From Iris pallida (taxonomy: Eukaryota; Streptophyta; Magnoliopsida; Asparagales; Iridaceae), in contig JANAVB010015600.1 of NCBI GenBank assembly GCA_029216955.1, positions 24,923,510-24,987,509 on the forward strand: a stretch of DNA of 64,000 bases, written 5' to 3'. A model generated the notes under the pieces. That model searched no databases. It was not told the DNA's origin and saw only the letters and a list, made by a program, of their open reading frames with translations. Every line of letters begins with the position of its first letter. The first letter of the stretch is position 1. Shown one piece after another: positions 23,530-34,911 of this stretch. The translations under genes were made by a program, and so were the position numbers.

Positions 23530-24120
23530 TGTAGCACCCAATTTCTAAAATGAGAGTAATTTTGAACTTTTTTATTTTTAATTATTTAATAATGTTATTT
23601 AAATCATGATATAATTTATGGTGATTTTTTAAATCAATTTAAAACTATTTAAAATATTGAAATATGATTTTGATGGTTAACTAGTGAAACCCTAGAATTG
23701 TGAAGCCTAGAGACTAACCATAACCGAGGGAACCTAGTCATGTGATTAGAATGTCATATTACAACTTTTTAGCCTAAAGGTTTTTGGTCATTTTGACAAT
23801 TTTGTGACATTGTAAATTATATTAATTAAATATGTGCTAGTTAATTATTTGAGAGTTGACCGAGAATCTTAGCCTAATCTAGATTAGCCTTGTGCTTAGA
23901 GTCTTGATTAGGGTAACCTAGTAAATGACAAGATTAACAATATCAAGATATTTTTTGGTAGGATATTTTACCCTTAGGATATTTGTGAAAAAGAAAGCCT
24001 TAGGATTATTGGACCAATAGGAAGGCTTAGAATTGGTTAGACAAACCCTAGCCACTCATCTACATCTAAAAACTAACCCTAATTCATCTAATGGCAGCCA
24101 CAATAGTAATCCCCCCTTCC

Positions 24121-24128
24121 TATAAAGT
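24121..24128 (+). promoter_or_regulatory. Probable TATA box of the 4.5-kb LTR
   Basis: TATAAAGT follows CCCCCCTTCC and precedes a leader with CAACAAGAACCCTAAC. The same sequence is at 52399-52406 in the second LTR. It is the best candidate for the element's promoter. Confidence 0.55.
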
Positions 24129-24936
24129 ATCAATTAGAAAAACCTTGCCTTTTTTTACACCAACAAGAACCCTAACTTGTTCTTCCCCAAAATTTCTCCC
24201 CTTTATCCAAATTGACCCTAAATTGAGGCTACTCTCTTGCATTAGGATCTATTTTAGAAGTAGAGGCTAGTGGGGGCTTGCTTACAAGAAGTGAAGCGCG
24301 TTTGGACATCGCTCGAGGAATGCAACTTCTCATTTCGGGACCCTTTTCATTGAGTTTGAACTCTCAATAGGTAAAACCCTACAAACCCTAATAAATTCCT
24401 AATTTTTTCCCATAAATGCATTCATTTAGGGTTCCCCTAGGTGTAGCCCAAGTTTGGTAGAAAATCGTGTCCATTTCGTGTCCGTATCGGACACGTATCG
24501 GTGTTTTTAAAAGGGCGTTCGATGAAATCACTACAACAAAAAATCCTTTTAATGACGGCTAAAAAGCATCATTAATGACAAACCATGACGTTTTTTTTAA
24601 AGCAACCGTTATGAAAATGGGTGTTATAAATATTTTTTAAAAGCGTTATAAAAAAACCGTCATGAATAGTTTCTATAAAAGCGTTATGAATATTTAATAT
24701 ATAGTACACAATTCATAACTTTTGTAAAACGTTATGAATAGATAATATGTATAGGCTCAATGCAGCACATTTATAACACTTTATACTATTCAAATTAGCA
24801 TATTTATAACGCTCTATACTGCACATTATATATTACATTCCAAAAACTTAACATTATATATCACTATCTTTATTACATTTCTCAAAATAGAGTACATATC
24901 AACATCTTCAATACATTCTCAAAATAGAATATCCAA

Positions 24937-24939
<3 letters not shown>

Positions 24940-24987
<48 letters not shown>
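24940..24987 (+). repeat. (TA)n microsatellite in CACTA-4
   Basis: About 24 TA units lie in a low-complexity AT-rich region near the left end of CACTA-4. Confidence 0.95.
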
Positions 24988-24989
<2 letters not shown>

Positions 24990-25589
24990 ACTACCAAAAT
25001 TGTCCACATCAAAACTTGGCCACATAACCAATAATCATGAAAGATCAACGACAGCCGGAACACCCAGTGAAATCCTGAGAAAAAAAGAAGACAACCAAAT
25101 TAGTCCATATAATTTTCAGGCCTAAAAATCAAATCTAATCATGAAATATCAAGAGAAAGGAGTAAAACAAGCTAGGTCATGATAGGGATCAGGTATTTGT
25201 CCCATATCTGGGCCACATGGATTCAAGCATATAAAACTCCTTGTCAAAGCAAAGTCTAGTTAATCTAGTTTCATATAAAAGGCCCAAAGCACTGTTGATT
25301 TCAATTCCATTATCATTCAAAGCTTTCAGACTACAAATGGAAAGGAAAATCACTTTGTGTCAGCCAATGTAGAAGTTACAGAAATTTCAATTCATTCTAG
25401 ATTTCTAGTTTCCTTTGAGTTTCTTATATAATTGCTCCATACTTTGTTATTATCTAGTGGGAATAGGTAAAATTTAGCCCTTATAAGGGGTGTGTGTGTA
25501 TTCAGTTGCTTCTGATTTCCTTGTACAAATTGCTCTATTTTGTATCCTTATTGGTCAAAATTGAGAGTTATATAGGCAATATACACTAG

Positions 25590-25765
25590 TACAAACCCAG
25601 GTAAGTATAATAGACACATATATTTGCAGAAACAAAACGATACGATGCATTTGTAGGAATTCCGTAGCCCAAAGCCAGGTAAGAAAATAATAGACACATA
25701 TACTAGTACAAACCCAGGTAAGAAAATAATAGTAGCTAAAGCCATAAATACTGTAGGAATTCCGT
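25590..25765 (-). repeat. Shuffled short duplications at the edge of the captured transporter
   Basis: GGAATTCCGTAGCCCAAA (antisense of the LGYGIP codons) occurs at about 25657 and 25756. ACCCAGGTAAG-type words recur at about 25606, 25673, 25715, 27692 and 27744, and AATTGAGAGTTATA at about 25560 and 27758. The captured segment has been partly copied and rearranged after capture. Confidence 0.75.
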
Positions 25766-27431
25766 AGCCCAAACCCCACCCACGATTGTCTTGTACCCAA
25801 ACAAGAACAATGCCAGACATGAGGGAACCAATGTTGATAGAGAAATAAAACTAATTGAAGAAAGAACCCTTTTTAGTTCTTTCTATAGGATCAGTGTCAT
25901 CAAACTGGTAGGCCCCAAAGGATGAGACACAAGGCTTGATGCCGCCAGTCCCAAGTGCAATCAAATATAGACTGAAGAAGAAAACGACAACTTGAAATGT
26001 ACTTGCTTCTGCCCAAACGGAGCCTACACAGGAAGGAGGTTTTAATGCTGATACTGATGCTGAAAGAGTCAGCGAAAGCATCCCCTTCAGTAAAAAGACA
26101 TAATTAGCCAATTAAGAAAGTAAAAATACTTGGAACATGCTGAGAAGAAAAGTAAAATAAAGTCTACACCCATTTATGTTAGAGTCATACTGATCTGCTT
26201 CAGTAAATTTCAACCCATTTGGCCATCATTAGGTAAACATGCCACTCCCTTCCTAACCATACTCCTACACCTTGGTGTACAAAAATGGTGATATGATACT
26301 CCAAGATACGGAAACGAGGATACAACAATTTTGAAAAATCTAGGATGCTATACAACATGAATATGACAAAAAAGTATACAAATAACATATTAACCTTAGA
26401 TTCTTTTCTAAAATAGAAAGATAAATTGAATTCATGGGAGATTGAAAATCATATTTTAGTTTAGCATCATTAGAAATAAAAATAGCAATGTTAGAAGATG
26501 TTTCACCACAGGAGAATTTGTGTAGTAAAATAAAGATGCATTTGTAGTTGAAATTTGACAGCATTATTCCATCTTATCATTAGCATTATGATGTTTATAT
26601 TCTCCTTTAACTCATGGATATGTATTTGAAAATATATGATACTTTGGTCATACACCTTCAAGTATCGGAGTGTATAAGTAGTGTAGTGGATACGACACAA
26701 TACAAATATGATACCTCTATTTAAGTATTACTACATAGTTTACAGCTATCACTCTGGTTTTGTAAGTGGGTAACGATAGTTTTTTGTTCTGATCTTAATC
26801 TATCAAGCCAGAACTTGGTTTTTGTCAAGAATTTGGATCCTGATTCAAACTATTCTTCACCGGAGAATCAGCACCCTTTGAGTGACATTACAACAGGTTG
26901 GAGAATTCCATTTGAACTACTTAATCTGCTCTATGAAGATTAATTAGGGCCTGATAAAGCTCCATTTTGCAGATGCACACCTATCAGAATAAAAGTTAGC
27001 CTATAGGTGTCATACTTATAAGAAAGTATAATATTGAAAAAATCGCAATTGTCCAGTATCTTCCCCAATATGAATCTGCTAAGAAAGCTCCAATAAGAGG
27101 CGTAAGAAAGCAAGTACCCTGCCAGGTGCTAGCATTTCTTGCTGTAGAAGCATTTCCTTCATGCAGCCTTGTAGTGAGGTAAGTGACAAGATTTTTTGCT
27201 ATTCCGTAGTACGCTAGACGTTCACAGCACTCGGTCCCTATAACATATACTTCAAATCTCAATTACAATAAAATTTGACAACTGTAATAAAAGAACATAA
27301 TATAGTGGGAGTACACTGTTGGTACCTAGAATAAATCGGCAAGCTCTCCAGTTGCCTGTACGATGCTTCAAAATAGGATCTCCATTAAGGTCGACCGATC
27401 CATCTCCCGTATATGGTCCCTCAGTTTGATT
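25733..27431 (-). pseudogene. Captured fragment of an NRT1/PTR (NPF8, PTR2-like) di/tripeptide transporter
   Basis: Exon 27431-27326 reads NQTEGPYTGDGSVDLNG and GNWRACRFIL. Exon 27237 to about 27020 reads [19 protein letters not shown] and [13 protein letters not shown]. The block from about 26085 reads [29 protein letters not shown], then [19 protein letters not shown]. These are the hallmark N-terminal motifs of plant PTR2/NPF8 proton-coupled peptide transporters, with family-like introns between blocks. A TAG replaces the conserved Trp after SFFN (about 25853), homology stops at about 25735, and the C-terminal half is absent. Lying inside the CACTA-4 termini, it is a transduplicated, non-functional copy. 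Confidence 0.9.
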
Positions 27432-28180
27432 CTACAAATTAAAATTGAAAGAAGAATGTCGTATAAATATTATGACAGCCTAGTTATAGATTGTCAGAGG
27501 TTCTTCGGCATTCAATAATTAACCAACAACTTAGAAACAGTGTCTAGTATACTACAGACCACTATCAACACATGTTGGATGCATCATATCGTTTTGGTCT
27601 AATCCCAATCCAATACTGGTCCTCACCGATAACTCTCAATTTTAACATTTCAATGGAGACAATAGAATTGACCAATAATATATTTGTAGAAACCCAGGTA
27701 AGTATAATAAACCACTATCAACACATGATATATTGCAGAAACCCAGGTAAGTACAAAATTGAGAGTTATATTTGCAGAAACAAAACGATTTGTTAACATT
27801 TCAATGGAGACAATAGAATAGAAAATGTCTAGTGAGATAAACACTATAGTAACTTTTGAATAGCAAGCAAGTAGAATGGACCAATAGAAGGAATCAGTAA
27901 TGCGAGAGTGCTAAGATTTAACACCAAACTACAATGATAGGGTGCAAAAATGAAGAATAATAATACGAAGTCCCAATCAGTCATCCAATCTAAATTCCAA
28001 CAGTCATAAAATAGGAATGCGAGAATTGCTTGTTTGCTTGCTCATTAAGAGTTCTCTACAATGATTTACGAACTCCTAATGGGTCTGTAAGTACACCATT
28101 TATAGCATATTCAGGGTATTCGTGAAAAGAACGCAGAAATTAATAAGAACCAACCAGAATGCCTTACGGTGTGTGTAAAA

Positions 28181-28433
28181 ATGTTTGCCATAACGTCATC
28201 AACAGCTCCCCGCACCGAATTATCCTCTACAGCAACAAAAACAAAATGCATTGGAAAAACAAAGTAACAAATAAAACCCTTAGAATCCAACAACTTGGAA
28301 CAAAAGTAGAAGTACATACTGGAAGAGTTGGCCGATGACGCTCTGGAACCGCTCCTGGACCATCGGCGGAGGTCCCTGGCCGCCCTAGGCCCACGTCGGG
28401 AAGTAAGGGGACGACATCGTCTGCAGATCCTTC
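28181..28433 (-). pseudogene. Captured fragment of the plastid ClpP5 protease gene
   Basis: Exon 28433-28316 reads KDLQTMSSPYFPTWA, stop, GGQGPPPMVQERFQSVIGQL, matching the N-terminal part of mature plant ClpP5 (SSPYFP ... GPPPMVQERFQS). Its donor is GTACTT after CAGTAT. The next exon starts at 28226 with AGGATAATTCGGTGCGG, matching the RIIRCGGAVDDDMAN region, but one G is missing, shifting the frame; homology ends near 28181. A TAG replaces a Gln-type codon in the first exon. ClpP5 is a catalytic subunit of the chloroplast Clp protease, but the catalytic residues lie beyond this fragment. Identification is from remembered family motifs. Confidence 0.82.
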
Positions 28434-28960
28434 CTGAATAAAAACAAATATTTACAACATAACAAAAAACACCAAAAATTTTGCTTTTTATGAAAATTGG
28501 GTTAGGGGCGGGATTACTCTGGTGGTGGTGACTTCTTCTTGTTGGAGGAGAATAAAAGAGGGGGAGAGGTAAAATTATGGTTTTTGGAAGGGAAAGAGAG
28601 GATTTTTGTGGTGGTAGTGGGGAGGATGGAGGCTGATGGTGATCCAGCACGACGGAGTAGGGGGAGTCGAACCTGGCCAGGCCATGGAGGTCGGCACAGA
28701 GGCTCTGGAGCAGAGAAGAAGGCGGACGTGGCTACGGCCCGAGAATGGGATCTAGGTTAGGGTTTATGGGAGGGGGGTTGGGGGCTTAGGGCTTAGAATG
28801 GGACCTAGGTTAGGGTTTGTAGGGGATTGAAAGAAGGAGGAGGAGAAGATTAGGGTTTGGTGAGAGGAGGGAAGAGGAGGAGAAGGGGAGTGGAGCTGAG
28901 AGGGAAGAAGAAGGGATTTGGAGAGGGAATGAGAAGGGGGCGGGGGCTTGAGCCTCAAAA
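28434..28960 (-). other. GC-rich, possibly captured 5' region, unidentified
   Basis: On the minus strand 28515-28740 has an open stretch rich in Pro and Ser (with SLCADLHGLARFDSPYSV), and 28760-28960 is pyrimidine-rich. It differs in composition from the AT-rich rest of CACTA-4 and could be a further captured fragment or the 5' part of the ClpP5 capture. I do not recognise a protein. Confidence 0.4.
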
Positions 28961-29265
28961 TATCGCGGGGGTGGAAAAGATTTTACAGAAAACTTATTAC
29001 AAGTTTGCCACCGTCTAAAATATTAATAACGCTTTGTTTTATAAACGTTATAAAAAGCGCAAAATTAGCCCAAACCGTCATAGAAAAAAGGTATTTCGAA
29101 CTTTGATAACGCTTAGGTATCAGGCGTCATCAATACGTCTTATCGAGCGTTATTAATAGGCCTTTTTGTTGTAGTGAATGCCACATAGGAAATTATTTTA
29201 GTAAAATTCAAAACTAATTACATGGTTGTGTAGCCCTTGGTGTGTGGATTCCAAATCCATTTGAC

Positions 29266-29760
29266 TGAGTCAAATACTTTGGCATTTTTGTGTCCAAATT
29301 GGACACACATGCTGTGCACGAGGAATCGGTCAGGTCCCCTGCTACCCGACCCTTATTCTTCTTTGGTTATGACACGTGGACACGTGCCACTTGGCATAGA
29401 GGTGGGGGCCATCACTGACAGACCCCCCTCGAGTTCTATAGACTCTTGTGTCGTGTCGGACACAAAATCCATCGTGTACTTATTTTGCACTGCATACGTA
29501 CGTGCTGAAACTAGGTTCTGATAAGGACCTCGTGTCCATCCTCGACACGTCGTGGTCCTGTGTTAGGCCCCAAGATATGAAGACCTATCCTTGGCGAATA
29601 CGTGTGCATAACCATGTGGACACTAGGATACTGTGTCGTGTGTACAAGGCCACGACACGCGTGCACGAGGAATACTTTGACTATTCTCTGATACTTCATG
29701 TTTTTGTGACTTGGACACTTCGTGTCTACTTGTGTGGACACGAATGCAGCCCCCTGACAC
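29266..29760 (+). repeat. Dispersed GTGTCC/GGACAC motif cluster in the 4.5-kb LTR
   Basis: CGTGTCC, GGACACG and GACACGTG words occur many times in both orientations here, beginning before CACTA-4 (24470-24500), and again at 52735-53380 in the other LTR. They form overlapping short palindromes such as GACACGTGTC-like blocks. No reading frame is conserved. Confidence 0.75.
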
Positions 29761-31743
29761 GTCTAGATATGAGAAACACTCAGCACACACTGTTTTGGGT
29801 TTTTATCAAGTATTGGGTTTCGATTTGGGTTCAAATTGAAAATGCTGATACTAAAAACTGTGAACTGAGTTGGTTGGTTTTAATTTTTGTATTTTAAAAC
29901 AATTGCTAACTGAATTTACATATGAATTTAGATTGGTTTTAATATTGATAGTAGACACTGTAATGTAGATGTGGGTTGATTTATGAAACTGAGAAAAATA
30001 CAAACCTGAGATTTGGGAGAAAACTGAAAACTGAGATATGGGTTTTGTTTCGAATTGATGTATAAAATTGAGTTTCTAATCTAGACTGAAATTTTAGGTT
30101 ACATGTTAAACTTTGAGGATATAACTGAATGTATATTTCCATGGCGACATGATGTTGGTGATTTTATTTGGTTTCAGAAATGGATTGGTAGATGTGGGTT
30201 TGGTTTGAGAGAAAATAGTAAATACCTGAGAATGCATGTATGGTTGTGTTTACCTGAGAAGGAGAGCTGGGTTAGAATATTTATGGTGAGGGTTAGATTG
30301 ATTTCTCAGGTTTAGTTCAGAGGTTATCTATGTATATAATGTATGTATATATTGAGTATCTCATATATGAATGATTGTAAGTATATGTATATTGGTAGAT
30401 TGGTATTGAGAGAGTGTGATTTAAAGAGAGGGATATCTGTACATATATATGATGTTAGGAGGGGAAGATATATAAGTATAGATGTATGTTGGTTGATGAT
30501 GAGAGAGAGTTGTGAGTTAGTGTTAGTTGGAGTATAGGATTTAGAAATGAGTTTGAGGTTTATGAGTTGATTCTCAGTGAGTAGAGGTATTCATGATACC
30601 TGATTTGCTTTAATGAACTGAAGGATGCATGATATGTGATGCTGTGATGTCCCATGGTGTATCACTAATAAATCTGAGATTCTCTAAACGGGCTACATCA
30701 CTTACTCATTCACTGCCTTCCCTAACTAAATACCCTCAACTGAACACTATATTATATGTACATAGTCTACACACACATCCTTCTTTCTCACTTACTCACT
30801 CTCTTTTACTCACACATTATGCTCTCATTATACACACACTCACATTGGTACCCCCTTTTGTCACACCCTGACCCGGAATCACCCGAATCATCGTCCTCGC
30901 AGGGGGCGTGATGCCGCACGAGCCTGGAGTTGCGCTCGTGCAAGGCAAGATGACAAGTTCTCAAATGCTTATCTTTGAATTGATATTAACAACGAAAGAA
31001 AAATAGAATATACGAAACAATTCTATTTATTGATATTCGAAACTGAGATTACAAAGGCTTTCGATAGCCCAACAATATATGCCAGATTGGCTACAACACT
31101 CAGGTACTCTCTTGCCCACAAAGGATTTCATCGTTCCATATATCATGCCTTTTATATCTCGGTCGCATCAATCCTGTTGCAAGTCCGAGCGTCAATGCGA
31201 TCGCACGCTTCAATACGCTTCGGCATTCCGGGCCTCAACACGTTCAAGCGAAGCTTCGTCGTGAGCCATCCATTCCCTGTACCCTGCATGAAGCTGGTGG
31301 GGGATCAGTACGTTCGTCCTCGCTTGTACTGATGCAAAGACCTTCTTTCTAAACCGACATCTAGTATTTATGTTGAATCATGCAACTTAGCTTATGATCT
31401 TGCTATGTTCTACTTAGGGTCGATTTCATGGTATATTCGAAAGCAGTAAAGCATGTTATCATGGCAAGCATGTTAGTCAAATTGAATAGGCAAACAGACA
31501 AGCAATCTCGTATTTGTTTCATGGTGCGACTTCTTACCAAGTCGACGCACTCGCCCTTGCACCGACGCAAGGTGAATACGCCCCATTCTTTCCCTGTCAT
31601 GTTATAAGTGCTCTCTATGCAGGATCTATGTGTGCGGGACACATACGTGCCTACACTTTCAACCTATCGTTCCTTAGCTATATGAAGGTCGTTGGCGTAA
31701 CCACGCCGGAATGGACTAAAGGAGTTTCTCTTTTAGTTTCCTT

Positions 31744-32280
31744 CACTACCAAAATAAGTGGTTTTAGCGACGCCCAAAAACGTCGGAAAAACAACAAAAT
31801 CCGTCGCTAATATGTATCACCGACGTATTTACCGACGTTTAGCTTTTGTCGCCGTTTCCTTAGTCGCTGATCACAAAAACGTCGCTGAACGTCGCAATTA
31901 CCGACATTCAGCGACGTACAAGTACGTCGGTGAGTTATCGACGTTTATCGTCGTTCCGTCGGTATATTAGCGACGTATATGTAGTCGCTACACGTCGGTA
32001 AAACCTGGAATAGTTACCGACGTCTACCGTCGTTTCGTCGGTAATATAGCGACGTGAGTTTTGTCGCTAGACGTCGGTAATGGTCCTGTACATTTTTGCA
32101 GCTAGTGTCGGTAAACGTCGGTAAATACGTCGGAGAACTGTACTTTTTTGCAGTTAGTCGTCGGTAAATGTCGGTCAAACGTCGCAAAAATATATTATTT
32201 GCAGCTTGTCGTCGGTAAACGTCGGAAAACGACGTCGCTAAACGTCAGTAAGCGTCGCTAAACGTCGCTAAAGTTGTAAA
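31744..32280 (-). repeat. CACTA-3 3' subterminal repeats
   Basis: A dense field of ACGTCGCTAA, CGTCGGTAA and TTACCGACG words runs from the terminus to about 32275. Low-complexity AT-rich DNA (32280-32615) then separates it from the second gene's stop. Confidence 0.9.
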
Positions 32281-32619
32281 AAAAAATAAAAAAATAAAAC
32301 ACAGATTCTATATTACCACTCACAATTCTATAAAACACATATAGGTACACATTCAAATCCCCACTCACAATTCCAAATCACAGCGCATTGAAACCCCCAC
32401 TCACAATTCCAAATCACAGATAGCTTTAATCTAAGTTAATTAACATCCAATCCAAACACAATTAACATTTATCGACGAAGGAATTAACATCAAATCCAAA
32501 CAAGTCACAAGTCACAAGTCAATTCGATACAAACACAACTAACATCCAATACAAACATCCAATCATAAGTCACAAACATAAGATGATACAAACACAAATA
32601 AAAGTCCTAACTAGGACTA

Positions 32620-34644
32620 CTAGTGATCTGGTGCAGGAGGGGCACCGCCGCGACGAAGGCGTAAAAACTCTTCATACTCCGCAAGTGAAATCGATACAGA
32701 TGGAGCGCCAGGCTGTGACGTCGGTGGAGTCGGTGTCGAAGAAGAAGGCGGTGGAGGCGGCGGAGTCGACGACGATGAAGGCGCACCCAGAGTACCAGCA
32801 TGCTCCAACGCTGTAAGTCGCTGGTTGTATGAATCCATGATAGATAACATTCTACCACTGCTCTGGACCATCGATTCCTGCGCCTTTCTCACCGTCTCGG
32901 CCATGGTCACCTGTCCTGTCTGCAACTCCGTCACCGTGCGCTCTAACCCTCCAACGACGCGCTCTGTCCTCTCAGTCGTCTCCCTGAGGTCTATAATGCC
33001 GCGGTCGAGCGCATCCAATCGTGCTAGCAGCGCAGGATCGTCCGTAGGATGCTGAGACTGCTGCTCGATCCGTCGTAGCAGGTCGTCACGGAGAGACTCC
33101 ATCATCTGGTGGACTCGGGCAGACTCCTGGGACGGCTGTGGACCATGCACACTAGCAGGAGATGTCCTAGAGGACTGGGTCGCAACTAGGGCGCCATAGG
33201 ATCCCGTACCGTAGTACGTACCCCTACGGAGGCCACCAGCGGCGGTCATCCACAGCTCGTCCTCCGACGGAGCTTGAGTGGGCTGCGAGGAAGTACCGGC
33301 CTCTCCTGCATCAGGTGCACTAGCAGCCGCCCGTTCCCGCAGCCTCTTATACTCGGCCTAGAAAGTATGGATAGTACTCTATGATTTCTAATTTATAATT
33401 AATGTACTTATTTTTACTAACTTCATGAATATTTATTTGCATCATATTTACTAAGTTATATTAAAATGGACACGAAGTATTAAATTAAGATAACGTATTG
33501 TAATACTTACATAGGTCTGCTCGGCCCTCTCGTCAATAAGGACTTCGCCCTTCCGATGGGTGGCCAGGAAGACGGTCACCATGTCGGCGTTACCGACCTT
33601 CCTTACCTGTAATTAAATATATTATCTTAGTAATAATTTATCGGATTTGCATTAAAATAATATTTCTAAAAGAGAAAGACATACCAGACGACGGAAATGT
33701 TCCGTCATCGGAATCGACCCACCGCACCACTTCGAGGCATGTTGCCTAGCCGCCTTAGCCTTCTCCGACTTCTCCTTGTACCTTGGCTCGTTGAATCGAG
33801 CCTTCATCGCATTCCACTGATCAGGGGTGATCCAACCTTGGATCGGCTTTCCGGCACGATCACGATCCTTCTGATCGTTGATAGAGTCGCGGATCAGCTT
33901 GGCAGCGATGGAAGGAAACATCCCCTCGATCTGCTCGGCCCGGTGCGGCAGATAGTAAAACATATCCTAGAACAGTACGAAACCAAATATTTATCAGTTA
34001 TATATAATATGCATAAATTAAATGATTCATGTTAAAAACAAATCTATTTTAACCTTGAAGCGCGTAAACCAGAAGTTCTTCCTTTCGTCTGGAGCATCAG
34101 AGTAGTTAATCCAGGGACCACCATAATTATGCCTCAGCATATCGCCTAGGCGTCTCTATACCCCTGAAGGACGATATCTATACATACATATTATATTCAT
34201 GAAAAAAGTTAATTTATGATAAAAACAGAAGAAAAAAAAAATAATAAACCAAAATACCTACTTTGTACCGTCGGCCCAGATCTCCGTCCTCCCCTCCTCC
34301 GGAGGTGCGCACGCATCATCTTCATGATGCTGGTCGGCCGTCGGTGCATCCTCCTCGGCCATCTGCTCATCCGTCTCCATCGTCGTATCAACATCAGGAA
34401 CGCTAGACGGGGGAGCCCTCTCAACAGGTCTGGAACTACTCGTCCCAGGAGATATGCCACGTGACGTCGTCCCAACCGGCCCAGCTACTGTCCGATATGG
34501 AGGAGTAATCGGCGACGAGGATCCAGAGCCGGTACCAATAGGAGGTACCGAAGGCAAACTCCGTCCCCTAGCAGTACCTGTAGGAAGTACCGGAGGATCC
34601 CGACCTCCTCGTGGCCCTCGCAAATGTCCGCGACGACCTGCCAT
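32620..34644 (-). CDS. CACTA-3 second gene (Ptta/En/Spm plant transposase family)
   Basis: It starts MAGRRGHLRGPRGGRD at 34644 with an Arg/Gly/Pro-rich N-terminus and an acidic patch (TTMETDEQMAEEDA). Approximate blocks: 34644-34262, 34165-34055, 33965-33685, 33607-33512, 33360-32620. The third block carries RAGKPIQGWITPDQW and KEKSEKAKAARQHAS, equivalent to the KKKSEKAKANRR block of CACTA-1. The last contains ELWMTAAGGLRRGTYYGTGS and a coiled-coil-like heptad region, ending in TAG at 32622-32620. I could not find a phase-consistent splice between the first and second blocks, so that junction may be degenerate. The likely role is DNA binding to subterminal repeats. Confidence 0.75.
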
Positions 34645-34911
34645 ACCTGATAAAAGCATATGATAGTACAAGATATAATAGAGACTAGAAATATGACAGT
34701 ACAACAAATAATAGAGACTAGAAATATGACAGTACAACAAATATTAGAGACTAGAAATATGACAGTACAACAAATAATAGAGAATAGAAATATGACAGTA
34801 CAACAAAGATAATAACCAAGGTAACATATGATGATACATTCTACAATAAACATCTAAGTCCAGATAATATATTCTAGAAGAAACATCTAAGTCCAGATAA
34901 GTATATCTCTC

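Larger units (their letters stand above)
24529..29176 (-). mobile_element. CACTA-4, a 4.65-kb CACTA-like element carrying host-gene fragments
   Basis: Terminal inverted repeats CACTACAACAAAAA lie at both ends, flanked by TSD AAT (24526-24528 and 29177-29179). The empty site is in the other LTR at 52791-52800. Subterminal repeats use AACGTTATAAA, AGCGTTAT and GTCATTAAT words (24540-24800 and 28980-29170), unlike the GCGACG words of the other CACTAs. No transposase is seen. The interior carries exons and introns of an NPF8-type transporter and of ClpP5, both on the minus strand. About 24800-25550 is AT-rich with no gene. Confidence 0.9.

Noticed and set aside
26200..27000. Extra exons of the captured transporter in the AT-rich frames here
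   Set aside because: They read as intron: no NPF motifs, strongly AT-rich, and they lie between blocks that are consecutive in the family protein.
31030..31810. Several 60-100-codon frames in the 2443-bp LTR (also 45663-46463)
   Set aside because: They recur only because the LTR is duplicated. Start, stop and frame differ between copies, and they run across regulatory LTR sequence.
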